Assembly: GCA_016718655.1 (NCBI GenBank)
Contig: JADKCV010000042.1
Coordinates: forward strand, 1 to 15,450
Reading direction: 5' to 3'
DNA from: Flavobacteriales bacterium
GTDB taxonomy: Bacteria > Bacteroidota > Bacteroidia > Flavobacteriales_F > PHOS-HE28
Length of the DNA stretch: 15,450 nt
Made by a program: the position numbers and the translations under genes. The stretch's first letter is position 1, and the number at the start of each line of letters is the position of its first letter. Positions 5,861 through 13,206 of this stretch are shown here, in pieces. The notes beneath the pieces are model-generated. The model made no database searches. It was not told where the DNA came from and saw only the letters and a list, made by a program, of their open reading frames with translations.

Positions 5861-7315
5861 TCAGTTGAGGTTGAGGTACGCCCCCAACCCATGCACCCCG
5901 CCTTCCCGTCCATACCCGCTCTCCTTGTACCCGCCGAAGGGTGAGGTGGGATCGAACTTGTTGTAGGTGTTGGCCCAGATGACGCCCGCGCGCAACTTGC
6001 TCGTGAGGTTGAAGATCTTGCTGCCCTTGTCCGTCCACACGCCGGCGCTGAGGCCGTAGGGCGTGTTGTTGGCTTTCTGGATCACCTCGTCCACGGTGCG
6101 GAAGGTCTGCACGGCGAGCACGGGACCGAAGATCTCCTCCTGCGCGATGCGCGCGCTTTGTGCCACGTTGAGGAAGAGCGTGGGGCGGCACCAGAAGCCT
6201 TTGCTGGGCAGATCGCACGCGGGCTGGTACATCTCCGCGCCATCGGCCACGCCCACCTTGAGGTATTTGTTGATGGTGCCGAGCTGTTCCTTCGAGTTGA
6301 TGGCGCCGATGTCGGTGTTCTTGTCGAGCGGGATCGCCAACGACGAGCGAGCGCATGCGGTGCTTGAGCTTGCGGACCACTTCGTCGTGCACGCCTTCCT
6401 CCACGAAGAGGCGGCTGCCGGCGCAGCACACGTGGCCCTGGTTGAAGTAGATGCCGTTGATGATGCCTTCGACGGCCTGGTCGATGGTGGCGTCGGCGAA
6501 GATGATGTTGGCCGCTTTGCCGCCGAGTTCGAGCGTGGGCTTTTGCCGGTGCCTGCGATGCTCTTCTGGATGAGCTTGCCCACGCCGGTGCTGCCGGTGA
6601 AGGCGATCTTGTCGATGCCCGGATGGTTGACGAGCGCCGCGCCCGTGGCACCCGCACCGGTGATGATGTTGACGACGCCATCGGGCAGCTCGGCTTCCTG
6701 GATGAGCTCGGCGAGCAGCAGCGAAGTGAGCGGTGTGGTCTCGGCGGGTTTCAGCACCACGGTGTTGCCGCAGGCGAGCGCGGGCGCGATCTTCCACGCG
6801 GCCATGAGCAGCGGGAAGTTCCACGGGATGATCTGCCCGGCGACGCCGAGCGCGCTCGGTGTTTTTCCGGGGAAGGCGTAGCCGAGCTTGTCGGCCCAAC
6901 CGGCGTAGTAGAAGAAGTGCGCGGCGGCGAGCGGCACGTCCACGTCGCGACTTTCACGGATGGCCTTGCCGCCGTCCATGCTTTCGACCACGGCGAACTG
7001 GCGGGCTTTCTCCTGCAGCAGGCGCGCGATGCGGTAGATGTACTTGGCGCGTTCGGCGGCGGGCATCTTGCTCCACACGTTGTCGTAGGCCTTGCGCGCG
7101 GCTTTCACGGCGGCGTCCACATCGGCGGTGTTGGCTTCGGCGATGCGCGCGATCCTCTGCTCGTTGGCGGATTGATGGTGTCGAAGTAGCTGCCGCTCTT
7201 GGGCTTCCGCCACTTGCCACCGATGAAGAGGTCGTACTCGGTCTTCAGGTGAAGTGGTCCTGGGATTGGGGCGGGGGGCGGGGGGCCAGCTAACTGTGTT
7301 CTTCTTGGTTGCCAT
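5861..7315 (-). pseudogene. NAD(P)-dependent aldehyde dehydrogenase, frameshifted
   Basis: Oxidises an aldehyde to a carboxylate in the cytoplasm; substrate not predictable. It starts at the ATG at 7315 (MATKKNTVSW). Family signatures in order: IPWNFPLLMAAWKIAPALACGN with the cofactor-side Asn, VVLKPAE, the glycine-rich FTGSTGVGK, LELGGKAANI with the general-base Glu, GHVCCAGSR with the catalytic Cys, and FGGYKESGYGREGG near the C-terminus. Total length of about 485 codons is normal. At least five frame changes are visible: in the G-runs at about 7265-7285, near 7247, near 7168, at 6541-6544 (a T-run one short) and at 6330-6332 (one G too many). The last two bracket the segment with both catalytic residues, which is readable only in a different frame. 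Either it is a dead gene or these are homopolymer errors. Its first 20 codons are the source type of the leader copies upstream. Confidence 0.85.
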
Positions 7316-7326
7316 TCGGTTTGTGA

Positions 7327-7742
7327 TCAGGGGCAAGGCGGAGTATCCATCTTGTGGTAGACGGATGTCAGCTCACTCTTGCCCATGTTAGCCGTGAACT
7401 TGACATACTCGTTGCAAAAGCGTCAAGGATCTCGGTAGTTGCACTTTCTCCGGGCTTGACACTGTAACCGTGCATCGTAACCCTCCGCAACGACTGCATC
7501 GATATGAGCACGGAGTTAACTATTCCATACGGGACCTCACGTAGTACTTGCCATCTTGAACGTACCCGTTTGGACGCCGCCTTTGACCACCATGTAGTAT
7601 GCTGCGCGGTCGATCGGTGTTGATGAACGTTCCATCCTTCATCATCTCGCACTCGGGATCGAGTCGAAGTCGAGGAAGAGGTGTTCCTGCCCTATCGCAG
7701 AAAAAGCAAGCAGAATGAAAAGGACCCAAGCCACCTCATACT
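7327..7742 (-). pseudogene. Small secreted protein, multiply frameshifted
   Basis: A gene of about 138 codons can be followed through frames. It has a signal peptide around 7742-7690 (best frame VAWVLFILLAFSAIGQ), then EHLFLDFDSIP, ECEMMKDGTFINTDRP, AAYYMVVKGGVQT, NGYVQDGKYYVRSRME, SVLISMQSLRRVTMHGYS and finally NEYVKFTANMGKSELTSVY to a stop at 7327. Five or more indels are needed in about 415 bp. No family recognised. It ends 11 nt before the aldehyde dehydrogenase start and follows leader copy 2. Confidence 0.5.
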
Positions 7743-7776
7743 AGAAAGTCGCTGATGATGAGACTGCTCGCCGCAT

Positions 7777-7843
7777 GGGTCCTTGGATCTGGCTGTGGGC
7801 GAGGGCCGTGAGAGGGTCTTTGCCATGGTGAGCGAAGGTAGAG
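7777..7843 (-). repeat. Aldehyde dehydrogenase 5' fragment, leader copy 2
   Basis: ATG at 7826. The minus strand reads MAKTLSRPSPTARSKDPCG, with DNA aligning to the first 17-20 codons of the dehydrogenase gene but with indels. The 17 nt upstream of the ATG (CTCTACCTTCGCTCACC) are shared with leader copy 3 apart from one base, so a bit of 5' UTR is copied too. It starts 29 nt after the stop of the gene at 7856. Confidence 0.7.
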
Positions 7844-7855
7844 GCTGCCGGTACT

Positions 7856-8378
7856 CTAAAGATCGACCTTCTTGCCAGTCGACCGGTCAATGACGAATGG
7901 ACGCCATCCGTCGGGGAATCCTACTCTCCGGCACCTGATATGCGCTTATCATCAAAGGCCTCGACGATGACCCCGTCGATCCCCAGACCCTCGGACTTCC
8001 ATATGACCCGCCTGAAGGAGCGATACAGTAGAGTTCGTAACAACCCGCCACGTAAAATCGACCTCCGTCATAGTACAAGTGGCCGAAGTATCCCTCGACC
8101 GGAAGCGCAAGCACATTCTTCATCGTCGATGTGTCGAAGAGATAGAAGTGCGCTTCATGCCCAACCGCAAGCAAGCTACCGACCTTAAGGGCTTCCTGGA
8201 AAGGACTACAGCGCATATCATACCGGATCTCGAACGCTCGACTTTCCCCATTGGGATCCGTCTCGATCAAGTAGGTCACTCTGTCGAGTTCATCGAACGC
8301 ATTTCCCGAGATAACCCCAACGCAAGGGACCCTTTCTCCATCCAACTCTGGAAAGGATGAGAATGCCAGTGCAGACAT
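7856..8378 (-). pseudogene. Conserved-looking small protein, frameshifted near its C-terminus
   Basis: The open part from the ATG at 8378 gives 130 or so sensible residues, including RVTYLIETDPNGESRAFEIR, AVGHEAHFYLFD and LPVEGYFGHLYYDGGRFYV, a run of beta strands like those in small beta-propeller-like or immunity-type proteins. After ELYCIAPSGG the sense moves to another frame (WKSEGLGIDGVIVEAFDD) and then to a third (FPDGWRPFVIDRSTGKKVDL), which stops at 7856. Two indels, near 8015 and 7920, thus replace the true end; without correction the ORF ends at 7887. No signal peptide, so probably cytoplasmic. It follows leader copy 3 and precedes leader copy 2. Confidence 0.6.
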
Positions 8379-8412
8379 CAGGCACGAACGATAGTGACTA
8401 ATTATCGATGCG

Positions 8413-8494
8413 GAAGTGGTCCTTCGACTCGGGGACTGGGGCGAGTGCCCAATCGTGGGGATTCTTCTTGATTGCCATGGTGACCGAAGGTAGA
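8413..8494 (-). repeat. Aldehyde dehydrogenase 5' fragment, leader copy 3
   Basis: ATG at 8478. It reads MAIKKNPHDWALAPVPESKD, continues HFRIDN and stops. This matches the N-terminus seen in Bacteroidota aldehyde dehydrogenases (WAPAPES-DHF) better than the local gene does. The upstream 17 nt match leader copy 2 apart from one base. It starts 22 nt after the stop of the gene at 8501. Confidence 0.8.
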
Positions 8495-8500
8495 GATGTG

Positions 8501-8785
8501 CTATCCGCGAGGGAGTTCTGATCTATGGAAGAAGTCGTCTTCGTCCTTGATCGCCAGGTAACCGTACTGTGGATCATGAACTACAACTCCGCGGAACATG
8601 ATGTCATTGAGTGTTCCATCATCGTCTGCATCATCCATGTAGAATATGAACCGCTTACCAACAGCGGATGCCAGGGTAAGGCCGATTTTCGCGAGATCAT
8701 CCACGGAGCCTCGCAGTTCCAACGAGTATCCCTGACCGTATCCTGCGTTCAGGTCACAATAGACTTCGGGCAATTGATCAGCCAT
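8501..8785 (-). CDS. Small acidic protein of unknown function
   Basis: Intact, 94 codons from the ATG at 8785. No signal peptide or membrane segment. Visible blocks: CDLNAGYGQGYSLELRGSVDD, an acidic run MDDADDDGTLNDIMF, then HDPQYGYLAIKDEDDFFHRSE. It is strongly acidic and compact, in the size range of immunity or inhibitor proteins, but no cognate toxin is nearby, so this is only a guess. It is flanked by leader copy 4 upstream (whose mini-ORF stop is 12 nt before this ATG) and leader copy 3 downstream, the cleanest example of one gene per leader in the array. Confidence 0.65.
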   Translation of the reverse strand: MADQLPEVYCDLNAGYGQGYSLELRGSVDDLAKIGLTLASAVGKRFIFYMDDADDDGTLNDIMFRGVVVHDPQYGYLAIKDEDDFFHRSELPRG

Positions 8786-8805
8786 TGAAGCTCACGCTGT
8801 GCGGA

Positions 8806-8869
8806 CGTGGTCCTTGGACTCGGGGGCTGGGGCGAGGGGCCAGGAGATAGGCTTCCTTTGGATGAGCAT
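8806..8869 (-). repeat. Aldehyde dehydrogenase 5' fragment, leader copy 4
   Basis: ATG at 8869. It reads MLIQRKPISWPLAPAPESKD, then HVRTA and a stop, immediately before the small acidic protein gene. WPLAPAPESKDH is the dehydrogenase N-terminal motif. It is the outermost clear copy of this array. Confidence 0.8.
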
Positions 8870-8957
8870 GACGTCTTGGACCCGCGTTCACGGTTAACGA
8901 AGATAGCTGGCATGACCTTGAAACCTTGTCCCAGCGATGCTTCCCGATCCCTCAAAA

Positions 8958-10056
8958 ATGAGCCACACCATTCCCTGGATCGCGGTCAATACGGACCGTT
9001 CTCCCGCTCGCTTTCGTTCTCACCACCGCGTTCACCTTGCGCGGCCAACCCGCCGTCGAGTGGCAGCACTGCCTCGGCGGCACAGCTGGTGAAGAACTCT
9101 ATGACATGCAACCCACCTCGGATGGTGGATACATTGCTGCCGGACATGCCAGCTCCAACAATGGGGACGTCGCGGGCAACCACGGCGGGGAAGGCGATGG
9201 CTGGGTGGTGAAGCTCGATGCCGCCGGTGTCCTCGAGTGGCAGCGCTGCATCGGTGGTGGCGGTGATGATGCAGCCTATTCCGCGCAAGAGGTCGGGGAC
9301 GGTGGATACATAGTCGTTGGCTGGACCAGCTCCATCGATGGAGATATGGCTGACAACCACGGCGGACAGGATGCGTGGGTCATGAAATTGGACGGCACAG
9401 GCGCTCCGGAGTGGCATCGATGTCTGGGCGGATCGGAAAATGAGCACGCCTGGCGTGTGCTGGCGGATGCGGACGGCGGATATTGGCTGGCTTGCGATGC
9501 ATGGTCCGACAACGGGGACGTGTCATTCAACCATGGCGGGGGAGACGCGTGGGTGGTGAAGCTCAGCGCCACCGGCTCGATCGAATGGCAGCAATGCCTG
9601 GGGGCAGTCTTGGAGACCTTGCCCAAGTCATTGCTTCTTACGGCAGATGGAGGAGCGGTCGTAGCTGGCTATTCAGCCTCGGACGACGGGAACATTTCAG
9701 GCAATCACGGCGGAGGTGATGCCTGGGTGGCAAAGCTCAGTGCCTATGGCTTTGTGCAGTGGCAGCATTGTCTCGGCGGGAGTGGTTTGGATAGGGCCTA
9801 TAGCGTACAGGCCACAGCTGATAGTGGATTTGTAGTGGCTGGCGATACCGGATCCACCGATGGCGATGTATCCGGCAATCATGGTGCATCCGACATTTGG
9901 GTGGTGAAGCTCAGCGGCAACGGCGACTTGCAATGGCAGCATTGTCTGGGCGGTAGCATGGTGGACTTCTTCTGCTGGTCGATCCAAAATGACAGCGATA
10001 GCGGATATGTGACGGGCCGGTTTTACGCAGTCCGACGATGGCGATGTCTCGGGTAA
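8958..10056 (+). CDS. Secreted beta-propeller-like repeat protein, N-terminal part
   Basis: Continuous frame from about 8962 to 10056 holding six repeats of about 57 residues, each beginning near EWQHCLGG and carrying DGGYIVAG, a DGDVSGNHGG-like turn and DAWVVKLD. A hydrophobic stretch just before them (RTVLPLAFVLTTAFTLRGQ, about 8992-9048) is a signal peptide. That frame has no ATG; the nearest is at 8958 in another frame (MSHTIPWIAVNTDR), so a frameshift near 8960-9000 probably separates start and body; the only in-frame alternative is the TTG at 9037. The frame is lost again at about 10020 in a T-run, and the protein continues in the next entry. With that piece there are seven repeats, the number needed for a seven-bladed propeller. 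Confidence 0.75.
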
Positions 10057-10081
10057 CCACGGCGCAGGTGATGCATGGGTC

Positions 10082-10540
10082 GTGAAGCTCGATGCGGCCG
10101 GTGAACTACAATGGCAACGATGCCCGGGCGGTAACGGTTCCGAGAGTTTCAGTTCCGCATGCCCCACCACCGATGGCGGATACGTTCTTGCTGGAGGATC
10201 GTCGTCAACAACGGGTGATGTGTCAGGTAACCACGGCGGCTACGACGCATGGGTGGTAAAGCTCCTTGGGGATGCCGAGTTCATTGCTCCTGACGGAGCG
10301 CCAGGATCATTGCTCTTCACTCTTCAACAGGATCGCACGGAAGGAACCGCGCAAGTCTGCACGCAGGATCCAGAGCACGATCAGGTCACCTTGGTGGATG
10401 CGCAAGGTCGCATGTTGCTGCACATGCCAATGACCGACCCTTGTCAGATGCTCGACCTGAGGTCGCTCCGCCATGGACTTTATCTGGTCACCTTGCATGG
10501 AGAGAACGGTAGCAGCACTCAAAAGCTCGTGGTGGAATAA
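10082..10540 (+). CDS. Same repeat protein, C-terminal part with T9SS sorting tail
   Basis: Continuation of the preceding protein in another frame; sensible reading starts at about 10023 (FTQSDDGDVSGNHGAGD), before the first ATG at 10082. It contains the seventh repeat (LQWQRCPGGNGS ... DAWVVKL), then a linker and a domain of about 75 residues ending LYLVTLHGENGSSTQKLVVE, the pattern of a type A T9SS C-terminal signal (GLYxVxLxxxxxxxxxKLVV). The protein should thus be exported through the outer membrane and attached to the surface or released. No partner is seen beside it; the sorting machinery is encoded elsewhere. Confidence 0.78.
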   Translation: MKLDAAGELQWQRCPGGNGSESFSSACPTTDGGYVLAGGSSSTTGDVSGNHGGYDAWVVKLLGDAEFIAPDGAPGSLLFTLQQDRTEGTAQVCTQDPEHDQVTLVDAQGRMLLHMPMTDPCQMLDLRSLRHGLYLVTLHGENGSSTQKLVVE

Positions 10541-10546
10541 CGCCGC

Positions 10547-10590
10547 AAAAGGGTCAGGGACTAAGGGCCAGGGGATGGTCTTAATTCCCA
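10547..10590 (-). repeat. Possible short aldehyde dehydrogenase 5' fragment, copy 5
   Basis: ATG at 10590. The minus strand reads MGIKTIPWPLVPDP, resembling copy 4 (ISWPLAPAP) in frame and start position, but lacking the PESKDH end. It sits just after the stop of the T9SS protein, with no small gene behind it in its own orientation. Tentative. Confidence 0.35.
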
Positions 10591-10700
10591 TGCGCTGCAT
10601 GGCGAAACCTGAAGGGCGAAGGCGAGGGTCGAAGATAGAAGGCCCGAACCGCCGAAGGCCTTGACGGGAACGGAACGCCAGCACAACGACATTTGCCCGG

Positions 10701-11108
10701 ATGCGTTCCATCGGCCCGCACGAGTACGACTACCTGAGCTACCCCTACCTTTCAGCGGGTGCGGACATGCTGGAGTACGCGTTGCAGCACTTGTGTTTTA
10801 CAGGTGCCTTGGACCTGCACTATTGGAAGGTGGCGGCGCACCCGAAGAACCCGCGTCCGGTGGTGCGGCTTTTCCTGGCGCGCGGAAAGACGGGCGCACC
10901 ACGGTCCTTGGCTGAAGCCTTCGCGCTATCGCTCGTTCCGCCGGACCGGCCGATCAATTTGGGGAGTTGCGCCTTCGCATGAAAGAGCAGATGAACGACG
11001 TGGAGTTATTCAAGTCCGGCCTGGTGAGCATGGACCTGAAATCAGCCGGACGCTGCGTTTAACCTATTGGCCCCTCGGCGAAAGGACGCGCGGCGCGTAG
11101 GCGAGTGA
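10701..11108 (+). pseudogene. Unknown protein, frameshifted
   Basis: ATG at 10701: MRSIGPHEYDYLSYPYLSAG, then DMLEYALQHLCFTGALDLHYWKV and FLARGKTGAP, then LAEAFALSLVPPDRPIN. There a T-run one base short (about 10959) ends the frame at 10982. The sense continues as FGELRLRMKEQMNDVELFKSG in another frame, and after a further change near 11040 as PDAAFNLLAPRRKDARRVGE to a TGA at 11106-11108. That stop overlaps the GTG of the next ORF. Soluble, no signal peptide, no recognised family; perhaps works with the downstream glycine-rich protein. Confidence 0.45.
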
Positions 11109-11452
11109 GCGACCTGCTCTCGACCTTCAAGCGCGACCTGCACGAACTACTGGCCGGCCCGCGGGAAACGCTGGACAGCCGCTTGGATGAGCTCGGCAGC
11201 CAAGTGGTGATGCTCGGTGACGCCACGCGCGACCAACTCAAAACGGTTCGGAGACGAACGCCCGATCTCGCCGCCGTACTCTCCATCAGTACCTACTTGC
11301 AGACCGATGGCGTGTTCTCCGATCCTGATGAACCCGGCGGACTGTCCGTGGGCGGTGGCTTCGGCGGTGGCGGCGGTTCTGGCGGTGGAGGAGGCTTCGG
11401 GGGCTTCGGGGGTGGCGGCTTTGGGGGCGGTGGCGCGGGTGGCTCCTGGTGA
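11105..11452 (+). CDS. Small protein with glycine-rich tail
   Basis: 115 codons from a GTG at 11105 that overlaps the previous stop by 3 bp (GTGA), suggesting translational coupling. Residues 1-80 are mixed and charged (LLSTFKRDLHELLAGPRETL, then a block with DELGSQVVMLGDATRDQ). The last 33 or so residues are almost pure Gly with Phe and Ser, ending GGAGGSW. Such tails occur in several poorly known Bacteroidota and actinobacterial protein families. No transmembrane segment is visible. It converges on the DinB-like gene, stop to stop, 38 bp apart. Confidence 0.55.
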   Translation: MSDLLSTFKRDLHELLAGPRETLDSRLDELGSQVVMLGDATRDQLKTVRRRTPDLAAVLSISTYLQTDGVFSDPDEPGGLSVGGGFGGGGGSGGGGGFGGFGGGGFGGGGAGGSW

Positions 11453-11490
11453 GGTCGTCTTTGCGGGCTGAAACCCACCACAACGGACAG

Positions 11491-11997
11491 CTACTTGTTC
11501 GTCAGTAAGGTCAGCTGCCCACGGTGGTTGCTCAAATGGGTCGTTCGGCTCAGCACCACGTTCAAACGGTTGCGGTGCGGCTCGTTGGGAAAGTCCGCTT
11601 CCGTGATGTTCGCGTGGCGTGTGAACCACTCATCCGCCGGCAGCCGCGCGATGTGGCCCATCAAGGTGTCGTTGACCGCCATCCAATACGCGCGGAGCTG
11701 CTGAAGGGAAGGCAGCGTCGCGATCGCCTTGTCCGGCGCATCCAGGAAAATGGGAACGAGCTCCGGATGCGTCGCCTCTTGGAAGCGCAACAGCGGCATC
11801 ATCTGGTCGTGCTCCGCGGTGAGGTGTCCCAGGAGGTAGATGCCCCGGTTGCGCGAAGGGGATACCTCCTGCATCAACTGCTCATCGGTGAGCTTGTCCA
11901 AGAGCTTGTTGGTGGCGCCCAATTCCTTGTTCCAAGCGTCGATGACCATCTTCACGAAAAGCCCGTTCGGTACGTTCATGCGTGTGTTCGTTGGCAC
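11491..11997 (-). CDS. DinB/YfiT-like family protein
   Basis: 168 codons, an intact four-helix-bundle protein. The spaced histidines that bind a divalent metal in this superfamily are present: GHLTAEHD around residue 57 and HLSNHRGQL near the C-terminus. DinB-like proteins include thiol-dependent S-transferases and many of unknown activity; this one cannot be assigned a substrate. Start either ATG at 11997 (MPTNTRMNV) or at 11979. The relic of a thioesterase 3' end lies 27 nt upstream. It has no visible operon partner. Confidence 0.8.
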   Translation of the reverse strand: MPTNTRMNVPNGLFVKMVIDAWNKELGATNKLLDKLTDEQLMQEVSPSRNRGIYLLGHLTAEHDQMMPLLRFQEATHPELVPIFLDAPDKAIATLPSLQQLRAYWMAVNDTLMGHIARLPADEWFTRHANITEADFPNEPHRNRLNVVLSRTTHLSNHRGQLTLLTNK

Positions 11998-12023
11998 AAA
12001 GGAAGGATACTCCGACGGTCAGC

Positions 12024-12110
12024 TCAGCGGTAGCCGATCTCTTCCGTCAAGGCGATCCTGCTCCGCATGAAGGTCCCCGTTGTGCGCCCGACCAGCTTGT
12101 TGCTGATCGC
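12024..12110 (-). pseudogene. Relic of a thioesterase 3' end
   Basis: The minus strand reads NKLVGRTTGTFMRSR, IALTEEIGYR and stop, nearly the same as the end of the thioesterase at 15098 (NKLVGRATGNFMRSG, IALTEEIGYR). DNA similarity runs about 80 bp, roughly 85 percent by eye, then stops abruptly; upstream the frame is closed and unrelated. It is a partial duplicate or the leftover of a deleted paralogue, placed between the DinB-like gene and the first stress-protein gene. Confidence 0.75.
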
Positions 12111-12249
12111 ACTTCAAGCCCTGATGCCGACAGTTCAACCATGCTGTCGCGGGAACAGCTCACACACGATGGAGCACAGGCGGACAAAGCAGGAAATGTC
12201 GCCCCAACGCACGCTGATGGTTGTCACATTCCGGCCCTGCCTGGACCGC

Positions 12250-12257
12250 TATACTTG
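12250..12257 (+). promoter_or_regulatory. TATACTTG, probable -7 box of the first stress-protein gene
   Basis: One mismatch from the Bacteroidota -7 consensus TAnnTTTG, ending 22 nt before the ATG at 12280. The same motif at almost the same distance precedes the gene at 13207-14004. A TTG at 12221 lies 26 nt upstream, slightly far for the -33 box. Confidence 0.45.
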
Positions 12258-12279
12258 ATGGAACGATCGCTCTTGGACC

Positions 12280-12711
12280 ATGCGCATCCTCCTGCCCACC
12301 GACTTCAGCCGCAACGCACTTCATGCTGGCAGCTATGCGGTGCAGCTCTTCGGCGAGAGCGAAGCCACCTACATCCTGATGCACGCGCAGTATGATGCAG
12401 GCTATGCCGGGGCCATGGGCTACAGCATGGGGCCGGAGTTGCTGAAAGCATCGCAGGCAGGGCTCGATATGGCGGCGAAGCGCTTCGCGGAAAGCACCGG
12501 TGCCACGTCTGTGGAGACCGGCTTGGCCTTCGGCTTTCTCTCGTCCGTTGTGAACGACTTCGTGAAAGAGCATGGGGTTGATGCGGTGGTGATGGGCAAG
12601 CGCGGCGAAACGGGGTCGGCGTTATTCGGCAGCAATACGACAGCCGTGTTGAGCGACTGCTTGGTGCCCGTGGTGGCGGTGCCGGACCACGCCCGCCCAG
12701 GCGCGCTGTAG
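12280..12711 (+). CDS. Universal stress protein (UspA), domain 1, ended by an amber codon
   Basis: Opens MRILLPTDFSRNALHAGSYA, the first strand and nucleotide-binding Asp of the Usp fold. The ATP-loop region is VMGKRGETGSALFGSNTT, a shorter variant of G-2x-G-9x-G(S/T). At codon 144 a TAG (12709-12711) interrupts the frame. The frame continues directly into a second Usp domain, as in the two intact neighbours (about 265-271 residues), so the natural product is surely one tandem protein. Usp proteins accumulate under starvation, oxygen or envelope stress and act in the cytoplasm. The truncated first domain could still fold and dimerise. Confidence 0.85.
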   Translation: MRILLPTDFSRNALHAGSYAVQLFGESEATYILMHAQYDAGYAGAMGYSMGPELLKASQAGLDMAAKRFAESTGATSVETGLAFGFLSSVVNDFVKEHGVDAVVMGKRGETGSALFGSNTTAVLSDCLVPVVAVPDHARPGAL

Positions 12712-12714
12712 CGT

Positions 12715-13116
12715 GTGCTCCTGGCGGCCGACCACCGCCCGGTAGAGCCGCAGCATTTCGCGCTGCTACGCGCCCTTGCGCTGAAACACGGCGCACAGGT
12801 GCTGGTAACCCATATCGCCATGGATGCTCCCACTACTGAACGGGCCAGGCTCAAGAAACAGTACCACGCGGCATTGAAGGATATTGACCTGGATCTGCTG
12901 GAAGGCTACGGCCACGACGTGGCGGACGGGCTGGTGCGAACGGCGCGCAGCAAGAAGGCCGATGTGATCGCCATCCTGCACCGGCAACTCGGCTTCTTCG
13001 AGCGGCTCTTCAACCCCAGCGTCGCCAAGGAGCTGGCGTTGGAGTCCGACCTCCCCCTATTGGTGTTGCAGGATCGGCCAAGTGGAGCATCCAAACCACC
13101 TCGTAGCACGGGATAA
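12715..13116 (+). CDS. Universal stress protein (UspA), domain 2, same frame after the amber codon
   Basis: In frame with the preceding ORF, separated only by TAG and one CGT codon. It begins RVLLAADHRPVEPQHFALLR, a Usp strand, and ends with HRQLGFFERLFNPSVAK and LPLLVLQ, the signature shared with the other two stress proteins. The nominal start at 12715 is a GTG inside the domain. Unless the stop is suppressed, is an error, or GTG is used as a restart, this half is not made. Confidence 0.75.
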   Translation: MLLAADHRPVEPQHFALLRALALKHGAQVLVTHIAMDAPTTERARLKKQYHAALKDIDLDLLEGYGHDVADGLVRTARSKKADVIAILHRQLGFFERLFNPSVAKELALESDLPLLVLQDRPSGASKPPRSTG

Positions 13117-13206
13117 CTCCTCAGCGCCATGCGGGAACTGCACGGCACCTCACGCTGACCACTGGTGTCTTGCTGGGCTTGTCCCGGCCCACGTCAGCGG
13201 ACCCGC

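Noticed and set aside
6063..6881. 272-codon plus-strand ORF
   Set aside because: Antisense shadow of the GC-rich aldehyde dehydrogenase; the sense strand carries all the family motifs.
218..8869. Classical integron cassette array with attC sites
   Set aside because: The repeats lie at 5' gene ends and contain coding starts; I see no paired RYYYAAC/GTTRRRY cores and no IntI-like integrase in the window.
10639..10662. Terminator hairpin (AAGGCC/GGCCTT) after the T9SS protein
   Set aside because: The stem is only 6 bp, there is no T-tract, and it lies about 100 nt past the stop codon.
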